A DNA stretch of 64,000 nt from Panopea generosa. Taxonomy: Eukaryota; Mollusca; Bivalvia; Adapedonta; Hiatellidae. Positions 10,942 through 21,289 of this stretch are shown piece by piece (the first letter of the stretch is position 1; every line of letters begins with the position of its first letter). Where the stretch lies: positions 13,894,787-13,958,786 of the forward strand of contig CM055895.1 in NCBI GenBank assembly GCA_029582155.1, read 5' to 3'. The notes under the pieces were generated by a model. That model was given only the letters and a program-made list of their open reading frames with translations. It did no database searches and was not told where the DNA came from. A program made the translations under genes and the position numbers.

Positions 10942-11952
10942 TCACACTCACATCCATAATCACATATATACATATATCTCACTTATTGGTCGTGTATTAC
11001 TTTCCTCACTGCGATATCAAACACTCACTTCCATAATCACATAAATACATATATCACACTCATTGGTCGTGTATTACTTTCCTCACTGCAATACATATAT
11101 CGCACTCACTGGTAGTGTATTACTTTCCTCGCTGCGATATCACACACTCACATCCATAATCACAGAATACATATATCGCACTCATTGGTATTGTATTACT
11201 TTCCTCACTGCGATATCACACACTCACATCCATAATCACATAAATACATATATCGCACTCATTGGTCGTGTATTACTTTCCTCATTGCGATATCACACAC
11301 TCACTTCCATAATCACATAAATACATATATCACACTCATTGGTCGTGTATTACTTTCCTCACTGCAATATCACACACTCACTTCTATAATCACATAAATA
11401 CATATATCACACTCATTGGTAGTGTATTACTTTCCTCACTGCGATATCACACACTCACATCCATAATCACATAAATACATATATCACACTCATTGGTCGT
11501 GTATTACTTTCCTCACTGCGATATTACACACTCACTTCCATAATCACATAAATACATATATCACACTTATTGGTCGTGTATTACTTTCCTCACTGCGATA
11601 TCACACACTCACTTCCATAATCACATAAATACATATATCACACTCATTGATCGTGTATTACTTTCCTTACTGCGATATCACACACTCACATCCATAATCA
11701 CAGAATACATATATCACACTTATTGGTCGTGTATTACTTTCCTCACTACGATATCACACACTCACACCCATAATCACATAAATACATATCGCACTTATTG
11801 GTCGTGTATTACTTTCCTCACTGCGATATCACACACTCACATCCATAATCACATAAACATATATATCACACTTATTGGTCGTGTATTACTTTCCTCACTG
11901 CGATATCACACACTCACATCCATAATCACATAAATACATATATCACACTCAT
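10942..11952 (-). repeat. 75-bp minisatellite, right-arm array (about 13-14 copies)
   Basis: Reverse complement of the left-arm array: CTTTCCTCACTGCGATATC recurs at ~75-bp intervals. The order of variant monomers is not an obvious mirror of the left arm, which suggests the arrays have evolved separately since the inverted duplication. Confidence 0.95.
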
Positions 11953-13535
11953 TTTGTCTATGAAACCGTCTTATAGCTTTAATTAATTAAATCCGATCAC
12001 AACGCATTAAATAATGTAAAAATCTGTAACATCAGAAAGTTTGAAGATTGCAGGAGACAATTTGAAAATATGTATTCCAATATTTCTCTCCCAGACCCAG
12101 TAACCCCACCCTACCGTCCATTTGCAAAATATCTTGGAAAAGGGTTTTTATATTAGGCTGCAACAAACGATACTAAAACATACTTCTTCTCCCGTCCATC
12201 AATTTCTAAATGTACTGCGTAGTGTGATTTCTTTTAATTCCATTTCTTCCTTTAATGAAAGAAATTAAATACAGCTGCCGTTCATTGCTAGAGTCAGTTA
12301 CCAGTCAACATGCTATTGTCAATACGCTTAAAGAAATTAACGGAATTATAAAAAAAAAATATGTTTTCATGCATTTTCAACAAAACTAATGCTCAACCGA
12401 TTTACAAATGTATTTGACTCGTTATGTGAAAACATTTAAAATATTCAAACGGTTATATGTCCATAGATGTAAAGATCGATTGGATGCGTCAACAAGATTC
12501 AGATTAATTTCGACATTCTCGTGTTTCCATATAAATTTTTGCTATTTGAATAATTTCAAACATATAATGAAAACCAAAGTATTTTAAAAAATGTTTTCAC
12601 ATTACACGTCCAGTACCCTCTCCCTTCACAGCAAACTATTATAAAATGTTACTAACTGCTACAATATTTTATTATTTAACGTATCAATATATGCAAGTAT
12701 ACATTTGATATCTACACACACATGTTCCTGCATTACATGTTGTTATTCTAACTTTTAACAACTTTTTGTTATTTGGTTTGTTACTAACCCATCGTCCCTT
12801 ATTATTGGACTTACCTCACATATTGTCACATAAGCCAAATAACTGATTTATTTCATCGAAATTTTTCTAAAAATAAATTATACCACTTTCTTTACCTTAT
12901 TTGGCATGTTTTCTTTCCCGAAGAGAAATATCTACAGCATCGATTAACAGCTAACATACACACTACATTTGTTTAATTTTAAATCCATCAATCAAATTTG
13001 GAACTATTTTCAGGCGCATTTAGTACCGCATATGTACAGACATTTATTAGATTCACTGACTTAACTCAATTGTTGATGTTTAAACACGAAAATAAAGACA
13101 TTTTAAATAGAATACTATGTTAGTGTTTGATAGTCCAAATTTCATCAGGTTTATTTAAACTCTTTATTTCCCTTTGTTACAAGGATTTCTAAAATATTAT
13201 ACGATGAGAGAAGAAAAAGGAAATAAACGCAAAATAAAACAAGAAAATGCATTATGGAACACGACATAATCGCACGACATTTGAATATGACACATGTCAT
13301 GAGTTGAGCATGCAACATTACATGGTATTAATATTAAACCTGAAACATATTGATATGAAGTAATACATTATTCAACTCTGACATGTTATGTTATGATTCT
13401 GCAGGTCTTATATGGTATTACGTTGTATTTTACATAGTTAGCTGTTGAGAAGCTTCCATGCATTTCCAATAATGTTTTTTTCTCTTCCTCATCCGATAAA
13501 GTTTAGACTATTACGCGCGATCATGGCATTCTCTA

Positions 13536-13708
13536 TTAACTCTTTACTTCATATGCATTTTAACTGGACTCTTCCAAACTCAAAAGCCACACATAGTCAA
13601 TTTCCATGAATAGATACATTTTACCTATTTAATCTGATAGAGCAGAAAACAGTGCAGAATCTGTTCTGATTGCTCGTCATGTTTACATTATTTATTAAGG
13701 GTTGTTAA
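13536..13708. mobile_element. TTAA-flanked MITE, right copy (worn outer end)
   Basis: Mirror of 7613-7784: starts TTAACTCTTTACTTCATATGC, contains CAGAATCTGTTCTGATTGC, and ends in a degraded TTAAGGGTTGTTAA. It marks the right limit of the palindrome. Confidence 0.6.
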
Positions 13709-13965
13709 TGTTAGTGGGAGTGGCTAGTTATGGTGGTGGTGATAGTGGTTATGGTTAGTGATGAAAGTGGTATTGGGTATTGGTTGATGGTTATTAGTTG
13801 CTGTGGTGGTGGTTGGTTGGTTGTATTAAGTGTTGTTAATGGTAATGGGAGTGGCTAGTTATGGTAGTGGTAATAATGGTTGTGGTTAGTGATGTTGGTG
13901 GCAGTGGGAAGTGATTAATGGTCGTTAGTTGTGGTGGTGGTGGTGGTGGTGGTGGTTAAAGTGGA
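13709..13965. repeat. TGG-rich minisatellite
   Basis: Two copies of a ~125-bp unit containing GGGAGTGGCTAGTTATGGT, ending in a (GGT)n run at 13932-13957. The unit is the reverse complement of the ACC-rich family at 440-930. Both arrays lie close to foldback-unit sequence. Confidence 0.8.
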
Positions 13966-14731
13966 CAGGAACTTGTCCAAGACACACAGTGGACCAAAAG
14001 GGATCCAAAACAAATCTTGTGAATATGTTTATTGTTATGACACGGCATCAGAAATCGAAATATTATATCCAGTGTTTTCCGTCAAATATGACGTTTGCCC
14101 TCGAATTGAAAACAATTCACTGATCTTATCATTAAAAAATATGTAAAACACGTTATGTCTAATATCTTGATGACTTACTGAAACATTAATACAGTAATAA
14201 TCGCTACACTGTGTATAGAAAGAATATGGTTATTTTAATTATGGTTAATCCTTCTTCGCTACATAAAGCTTTGTTTTACTGCTTTAACGTATTTAATCGT
14301 TTGCCAATCAAATCCCAGATAGACCAGTACCATAATACTTTAAAGGCAGTGTATCATGGAAAAACTATGAATGTATCAAAATCATTTTTAAATGGCTAAA
14401 AATCATCTCATTATTATACAATAATAACATACGGATGGTTTGATATATCAAATCCACCAAAAGCATAACACAATTGATAATTAAATCAGAGTGGTAAACT
14501 TGAAACGAGATCCCAATTCTAAAAATATACACACTTAAATATTGCTTGACGACCTTCATTTCGTCATTCGGACTATTTTTAAAATGAAACACATTTTACA
14601 ATGTATAAACCTGCATGGAGGCGTATAACCAAAGTTAGGAAATCTCATTTCAGCATATCGTTTTAATAAGTTTTAATAGATATTTTAATATGTTTTAATA
14701 AATATTCTTTTGGCAATACGGGGTCAGTGAA
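13966..14731. other. interval without a recognised gene
   Basis: Short open stretches at 13931-14146, 14211-14399 and 14365-14592 have no recognisable domain, and the first begins inside the (GGT)n run. No repeat of note. Confidence 0.4.
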
Positions 14732-14982
14732 TATATACTAAACGGAACAGTTAACCCACCACGTGACATGTCATATACTGACTTTTTATGCATTTTTTCA
14801 ATAAATATCAAAGCAATTTTCTTGAACTTTAGACATGAACAAGAAAGAATGTTTAGGTTATGTAAATTCAATACATAATTGTAAGTTTATGTCGTATACG
14901 ACTTTTAATATCACTGCTCAATAATTTGACGGAAAAATCGAAATACAAAAGTGGCAGGTTAGCTGTTCCGTTCAGTATATGT
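14732..14982. mobile_element. 251-bp MITE with 30-bp inverted ends
   Basis: TATACTAAACGGAACAGTTA at the left matches the complement of TAGCTGTTCCGTTCAGTATA at the right, and the pairing extends through ACCCACCAC against GTGGCAGGT. The interior is AT-rich and non-coding. Superfamily not assigned. Confidence 0.75.
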
Positions 14983-15320
14983 ACGCATGATATAATTAGT
15001 GTGGGTCATTTTTTGGCAATTTTAAAATTTTGAAAAATCCTGATTTACTTCTTTTAAATGTATGTAAACGGTATTTTATTTCATTATATAGATATGCATA
15101 ATATTTAAATGGAATTGAAAAAAAAAAATGTTTGTTAAGGTTGACATGGATTGCATACACATACGATATCATTATTTTTGTTTAAATCCTTCGAAAGTTT
15201 TCGGAAGTACTTCTGATACTTTGAATATTCTGTTTTGTGGTTCAGAAATATCCATATAAAGACAACTCTGCATGGTTATAGTATTTATAACAAATAAATA
15301 CATGTATTCCATTGAAGTGA

Positions 15321-15650
15321 GCCGGGCCCGATAAGCTCAGTCGGTTGCGCGTCTGATTATCAATCCTGGGGTCGTGAGTTCGAATCCCCCGCCCGGCAAC
15401 AGTCTCCGTGATGATTGATATACGACATTGTGTCTCATTATCATTCGTCTCTTACCACAGATTCAAGTGGGAAAGTTATCAGTTACTTGCGGCGACGGGG
15501 TTTGCTCGAGTACTGGTTAATCCCAGGAAACAGTGGTTAGGTTAACTGATCGTCTGTTAGCCTCCGATGGCATAAAACTGACGCTAAATATTCAATCAAT
15601 CAATCTGATGTAAAGTAGAAGTCTGTCATCTCTTCAATCAATCAATCAAA
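15321..15650 (+). mobile_element. tRNA-derived SINE, family 1, with target duplications
   Basis: The best copy of the family. The head GCCGGGC pairs with GCCCGGC, the A-box region is AAGCTCAGTCGG and the B-box GAGTTCGAATCCC. The body matches the copies at 1712 and 2830. The 3' end has two (CAAT)n tracts (near 15592 and 15634). Perfect 12-bp direct repeats CCATTGAAGTGA flank it at 15309-15320 and 15651-15662, so 15321-15650 is the exact insert. The body is 10 bases shorter than at 2830 (CCTTTCAGGA missing). Confidence 0.93.
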
Positions 15651-15662
15651 CCATTGAAGTGA

Positions 15663-16149
15663 ATGCCCAAATGCAGTCTGTAGTGTTTTAATATATCAGA
15701 AACATCGAGACATTCAAAATGTTAACTTTTTTTGCACCGAGTGATCTTTGATACCAATATTTGAGTTTATAATACAATCTGTTCTTGGCAACCAATGAAA
15801 TATTGTCAAGTATAGTCTAATGTCACGTTCTATTACAACATGGGCATTCCGTGCCATTTTTGGATTTTTTTCCAGATTAGAAGTAGTACTGATATAACAG
15901 TAGCCCTTGCAGTGACAGTAGAAGGAACAACAACATCAACATTCAGTCTTTATTAAGTTCATGCGAGAGTGGCCATAGTAACGCGAGATTAGACGTACCA
16001 GGGACTTCGAAATTAGAGGCCGATTAGATTCCCATTAAAACTTGAAACATTATCTTGGAAAGCAGATAAATTTCACAATATGGCGCCAAATGTTATGAAG
16101 TAACAAAATACGTAATTTATGATCGTGTGCGAACGTCGTTTAAAAAACT
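15663..16149. other. interval without a recognised gene
   Basis: AT-rich sequence with no open frame of note and no clear repeat. Confidence 0.4.
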
Positions 16150-16370
16150 TAGTTGCAGTAAATTTAGCAGTTACAATAGCAGTAACAATAACAGTATCAA
16201 AAGCAGTCGTAGATGCATTGGTTGTAAAAGTTGCAGTAATAGTAACAGTTGCAGTAGCAGTACTCGTAGTGGTTGTAATAACAGAAGCAGAGGGACTAGC
16301 AGAAACATAAACATTTTCAGTACAGGTTGCAGTTACAGTAGTAGTAGCAAAAATACTGCAACAGCAGTTG
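16150..16370. repeat. irregular GTAGCA/AGTAAC low-complexity tract
   Basis: A loose run of AGT, GCA and AAC triplets (GCAGTAACAATAACAGTATC and similar). Two overlapping frames stay open across it (16119-16310 and 16127-16417), giving Val/Ala- or Ser/Asn-rich peptides typical of trinucleotide repeats. Confidence 0.7.
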
Positions 16371-16842
16371 CAGGTGTGGATAAGAAATATGTTAAAGACT
16401 TACCGAAAAGAAAATAGAGCACTCCTACAGTCCTATGTTCCAACATAGTAAAATCGCCACCGGCTGCACCTGCAGTCATGTTTACTGTTTACACTGACAA
16501 AATTACTCAAATTCAAAGACGACGTGTTTGCTGGCTACCTACCGAGAAGCGAGTGACTTCCAACGGAAAGCGCATTAGCCAACCATGTGACATCTCAGCA
16601 GTATTGATTTTACTTCGAAACCTTGGTAACCTGCAAGCATAATAATTTCTCTTGTCTTTCAACTGAATGTTGTTTTTCCAGAAGTGTCTTGTTTGATCCA
16701 GAGTTACATCATGTACTTTTCGACAGAATCAGTGCTGATAAATACACGTACATTACAGAATATGTTTAATCCATTATACAGTTGTGTGAATCCATTCTAA
16801 ATATACATACAGTGTATATGGTTATTCACAAATACTCCCCAC

Positions 16843-16845
<3 letters not shown>

Positions 16846-16927
<82 letters not shown>
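16846..16927. repeat. compound (CA)n(TA)n microsatellite
   Basis: About 46 bp of CA dinucleotides followed directly by about 34 bp of TA. Likely length-variable. Confidence 0.97.
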
Positions 16928-16929
<2 letters not shown>

Positions 16930-17589
16930 GTCCTTTATATGGCATGTGAGTGGTAATGAATCCTTAACTGGATCCTACTCATAAAAAAGCTATCACTTCA
17001 TGTGTGTAAATTTGTCCACCCTGTCCAGATGTGTTGCATGTAATTCCATAGTATATAAGTCATGGTCGACACCAAATTTATTGGTTTGGCAGAGGCCTTG
17101 ATATTGTATTTATGGTTTGCATTGTAGCTAGGCGCACTCGCCGTAGTCTGGTCTGTACATTTATGTCTTGGTTATTGACAAATAATTATCTCCATATATA
17201 TATATATGAAAAGTTGAGCAGAGTGTTTAATAGAAAGCAAAAGAAATACATCTAGTTCTAAGATATCGAGTCGTGGTTGAGAAACCTTCGATACAGATAT
17301 AGATATATAATATACATTACAGTGTCAGATGCACATCGATCACACAGACAGTTTCTGTAGGTGGGGCATATTCATATATACAGTATATTTGCAATATTTA
17401 TGAGAACTGCGAGCATGAAATATTGATTCTAGTTATAACCTTATAGTACTGTAGATTATACTTAGCAGCAATTAACACCGGGTACAATTTCCCGTGATTC
17501 AATCTGTCATTTTCGCCACTGCACTGCCGCTACACGACTTTTAATCTATGACATACCCAAGCCTTTCTATCCGCATTTATCACCATCTC
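16928..17589. other. interval without a recognised gene
   Basis: AT-rich, with a short (TA)7 near 17195. No coding or repeat signal beyond that. Confidence 0.4.
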
Positions 17590-18796
17590 ACTGTCGATGC
17601 ATGACTTTCAAGCCAGAAATATTTTCCTATAGACTATATATTAGCATCGGAAGATATTTTGATTATATCTCTTATTTTGATGTCGACGAACCAAATATAT
17701 TGTCAGAGCCATGTACTATTCGTTTTATGTTGGAAAATACTACTGAAAATATAGATTTTAATATAAATACTAATGATGAAACTACAGGGACTTAAACTTT
17801 ATCGATAGTAGATATGTTTGGAATACTGATTTAAGGGAAAGTTTTAAGAGTGCATTAAATTCAGACGATATCAAAAGGGAAATAAAATGTTTAAAGTGAA
17901 ATCGAAAAGATGGTCACACAATTGTGCAATATCAATGTATAACTCAATGAAATCAAGGATGAGATATAAAAACTGTTTGAGTGATGGATTTACATGTTCA
18001 CTTTGAGTTCGCTGTTTTGTTTTCAATGTTTTTAAACGATTTAGAAGAATATTTTGTAAATAATGGTTTTGAAGGAATTGGTATTAGCACTATGAAAATG
18101 TTTATATTACTGTATGCTGACAATATATTAATGTTTTCTGAAACGCCAAATGGATTACAAAATGGTTTTGATGTATTAGCCAATTACTGTAAACGTTGGA
18201 AATTAAAACTTCGTCTTTAAATATCGAAAGAGTACATAGTATTACCATTTTTTTAAAAAAAATCTTAGTGTAAAAAAGGTACACAAAATAATTTCATATA
18301 CGAAGAATTAGGAAGAATACTATATCACACAGAGGTAGTTTAACATTGTTAAAACTGGTTTAAAATAATTTGCTCCGGTGAAATTTGTAAAACTGGTATA
18401 TAATATGATGAGAAGCGACGCTGATCTGCATTCAAATAAAAGAACTGGGTAACGTTATAATATCAATACACTTACCATCTTATCTTGGTTTTTATGACGC
18501 TTGATTATTTCAAGGTGCTGGAGATAACACTTTGTGTTTGTATAATGTAAAATAAAAATTACATAATAATTTCATTCAAAACCTACATTCTCGTCTACAG
18601 AACTCAAGCAGAGCGAATGCCTACAAATTAATTTTTGATAATTTTGTATTGTAATCGTACTGGTCTATGCTGAATGTAGAAAAATAAAGAATTGCCTTAT
18701 CTAGGTAAAGACTCTCATCTCAGAACTTACAAATAGAACTCGGAAAATGAAACAAACATATAGTTTACCTTTAAATGAACGTAAATGTACCAAATG

Positions 18797-18849
<53 letters not shown>

Positions 18850-18990
18850 GATGAGTATCATTTTGTTAATGAATGTAGTTTATATAATCAGATAAGAAAA
18901 TCACATGTGAAGAAATATATTGGAATTGAAAAGTATTTGTATAGTTATCATTTTTGTGAAATGACGTGTTTAGAAATGGGGACCATGCGC
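17590..18990 (+). mobile_element. decayed LINE, reverse transcriptase to C-terminal block
   Basis: The plus strand encodes YVWNTDLRESFKSALNSDD near 17810, then MFLNDLEEYFVNNGFEGIG and LLYADNILMFSE near 18030-18140. The last holds the catalytic YADD box changed to YADN, so the second catalytic Asp is lost. It continues with CKRWKLKL and, at 18770-18900, a C-terminal RKC-X2-C then EDEYHFVNECSLYNQIRK block. Same subfamily as the LINE at 5040-6660. A (TA)n tract separates the C-terminal cysteines from EDEYHF. Multiple breaks; not functional. Confidence 0.85.
18797..18845. repeat. (TA)n microsatellite inside LINE coding sequence
   Basis: About 24 TA dinucleotides between the TGTACCAAATG (C-T-K-C) and GAAGATGAGTATCATTTT (EDEYHF) parts of the LINE C-terminal block. 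They read as alternating Ile-Tyr. Confidence 0.95.
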
Positions 18991-19282
18991 CGAGGTTGAA
19001 TGTTAATGAGTCACGAGGTTAAATGATAATGGATATATAATTGAATAATGTCTATATTGGGGCAAATAGTTTTAATGTTAGTCCTGTAGTCTCCAAACAT
19101 AGGTTCAAATCAGTCAACGATTTACCAAGTCTGATAGAAATATTATTGAAATTCAAGTTGGTATATTTTCCTACTGAAGTATAGTGTATATCACAGTGTG
19201 TTGTTAAAATGTTGTGTGTGTCACTTGAGTGGCATGGGCATCTGATTGTATAATTAAGAGGTAAGTTAATATGTGGTTCCTA
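18991..19282. other. interval without a recognised gene
   Basis: Probably the remaining LINE 3' flank; nothing specific can be named. Confidence 0.35.
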
Positions 19283-20571
19283 TCATATCCACAAAAGCAG
19301 CCAAACCGCAGCTACCAGATCTTTATCCATGTAAGTAGATACACCACAGCTCTACATCTCCAAATAAGTAGCCACACGCATCAACTCAAACTTCATATAA
19401 GTTACCACATCAATTTATCAAATCCACATAAATATCCAAATCACAGCTATCAATTCTTTATCCATGTAAGTAGATAACTACAGCTCTACAACAACTCCAT
19501 ATAAATAGATAAACCACAGCACTACAACTCTATGTAAGTTGATAAACCATAGCTCTGCAACTCCAAATAAGTGGATAAGACACTGCTCTACAACTCCATG
19601 AAAGTAGATAATCTACAGCTCTACAACTCCATGTAAGTAAATAAACTACAGTTCTACAACTCCATGTAAGTAGATAAACCACAGCTCTATAACTCCATGT
19701 AAGTAGATAAACCACAGCTATACATCTCCAAATAAGTAGCAAAACGCATCAATCCAAACTCCATATAAGTAACCATATCAACTTATCAAATCCATATAAG
19801 CAGCCAAACGACAGCTATCAAATCTTTATCTATGTAAGAAGAAAAACCGTAGCTCTACAGCTCCATGAAAAATCTACTTCAGCTCAACAACTCCATGTAA
19901 GTAGATGAACTGCAGTTCTACAACTCCATGTAAGTAGATTAACCACAGCTCTACAACTCCATGTAAGTAGATAAACCACAGCTATACATCTCCAAATAAG
20001 TAGCAAAACGCATCAACCCAAACTCCATATAAGTAACCATATTAGCCTATCAAATCCATATAAGCAGCCAAACGACAGCTATCAAATCTTTATCTATGTA
20101 AGTAGATAAACCGCAGCTCTACAACTCCATATAAGTAGATAAACCACAGCTCTACAAATCCATATAAGTAGATAAAGCACAGCGCTACAATTCCATATAA
20201 GTAGATAAACCACAGCTCTACAACTCCATATAAGTAGATAAACTACAGCTCTACAATTCCATTAAAGTGGATAAACCACAGCTCTATAATTCCATATAAG
20301 TAGATAAAGCACAGCTCTACAACTCCATATAAGTAGATAAACCACAACTCTACAATTCCATATAAGTGGGTAAACCACAGCTCTACAATTCCATATAAGT
20401 AGATAAATCACAGCTCTACAACTCCATATAAGTAGATAAACTACAGCTCTACAATTCCATAAAAGTGGATAAACCACAGCTCTATAATTCCAAATAAGTA
20501 GATAAAGCACAGCTCTACAACTCCATAAAAGTAGCCATACGTATCAACTTAAACTCCATATAAGTAACCAA
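19283..20571. repeat. 33-bp minisatellite array
   Basis: The unit CTACAACTCCATATAAGTAG then ATAAACCACAGCT is repeated over 1.29 kb. A longer variant block (TCAAATCCATATAAGCAGCC to TTTATCTATGTAAG) recurs near 19780 and 20055, giving a ~280-bp higher-order period in the left half. Because 33 is a multiple of three, artificial 70-80-codon minus-strand frames appear (YLLIWSCRAVV repeats). An isolated related unit lies at 25497-25585. Confidence 0.93.
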
Positions 20572-21289
20572 TTCGTCGGTGCAGAGCATAAAGGTGTCAT
20601 TTCATACAAAAATGACTTTTTGTGTTTAAAGAACCCATATGTAAATTTATTCATATATTATTTTCCAGCAATAGACCAATTTTATGAGTTAATTTCTAAA
20701 GGTGACATCTGCAAAGTGATTATAATTTGCCTGCTCAAAGGTTCTATCTTCAATAGTGTTGTCAATAAAGGTTCCATGTGTCAGAAGGAACCTTTATGCA
20801 AAATATTTGATAAAGATGGTGTTCAAATAAATGCATACATGTTCCATGTGTACAATATAAAAGTCAGATATTAGGTAGCTAAGTACATTTCACAGTAATT
20901 ACATCCTAATATAATCTAAATATTCTTATCTAATATGTGATTGGTTTACTTTCTAGAAAGTTCTGCTGGTCATTTCGTGAGCGGTGGTTATACTGAGATG
21001 ACAAACTATGTATACAGTATTAGTTTGATGGATGGAAAATAAAGTAAGTAAAGTAAGTGGTTTTCTATTTATTAAATGCATTATTCAATTAATTCGAATA
21101 AGTTCGTTTGGATTATCTTTTTGAGTGAAATTTGTAAACTTTGTGTTAAGATGTATTATATTTGTATGTTACTATTTTGATTTCTTATCATTTTTATTGG
21201 AAGAGGTATGTTTTGGTGATGACATAATCAAATATAATATTTACTATATTAACCACGCGTGCATCGCACACTTCGAGTAACTTTGTATA
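20572..21289. other. interval with one unassigned open stretch
   Basis: An 84-codon plus-strand frame at 20620-20874 has ordinary composition and near-repeated AAGGTTCTATC / AAGGTTCCATG / AAGGAACCTT segments. No domain is recognised. A short (AAGT)n run lies at 21043-21058. Otherwise nothing. Confidence 0.35.

Larger units (their letters stand above)
7613..13708. mobile_element. giant foldback unit with satellite-bearing arms
   Basis: Left arm 7613-10362 and right arm 10942-13708 are reverse complements of one another at roughly 90 percent identity by eye, including AGGTAAAATATATCTATTCA (left, ~7710) against its complement near 13610, and the AAGACGGTTTC block at ~9370 against GAAACCGTCTT at ~11955. 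Each arm has about 1.75 kb of unique sequence and about 1 kb of a 75-bp minisatellite, and a 580-bp spacer separates them. The outer ends coincide with a TTAA-bounded MITE (CCCTTTATTCC ends), intact on the left and worn on the right. No transposase is visible. The architecture resembles foldback elements (Drosophila FB, Galileo), whose long inverted repeats contain tandem repeats. A mirrored segmental duplication is the alternative. Confidence 0.82.

Noticed and set aside
9392-11952. CRISPR-like array
   Set aside because: The units are contiguous 75-bp tandem repeats without unique spacers, in eukaryotic DNA, and mirrored in two arms.
13929-14146. Two overlapping small ORFs beginning in (GGT)n
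   Set aside because: They start within the repeat and show no recognisable domain or splice context.
19530-20510. Long minus-strand frames with YLLIWSCRAVV repeats
   Set aside because: The 33-bp period is a multiple of three, so open repetitive frames arise by necessity; no start context or non-repeat domain.
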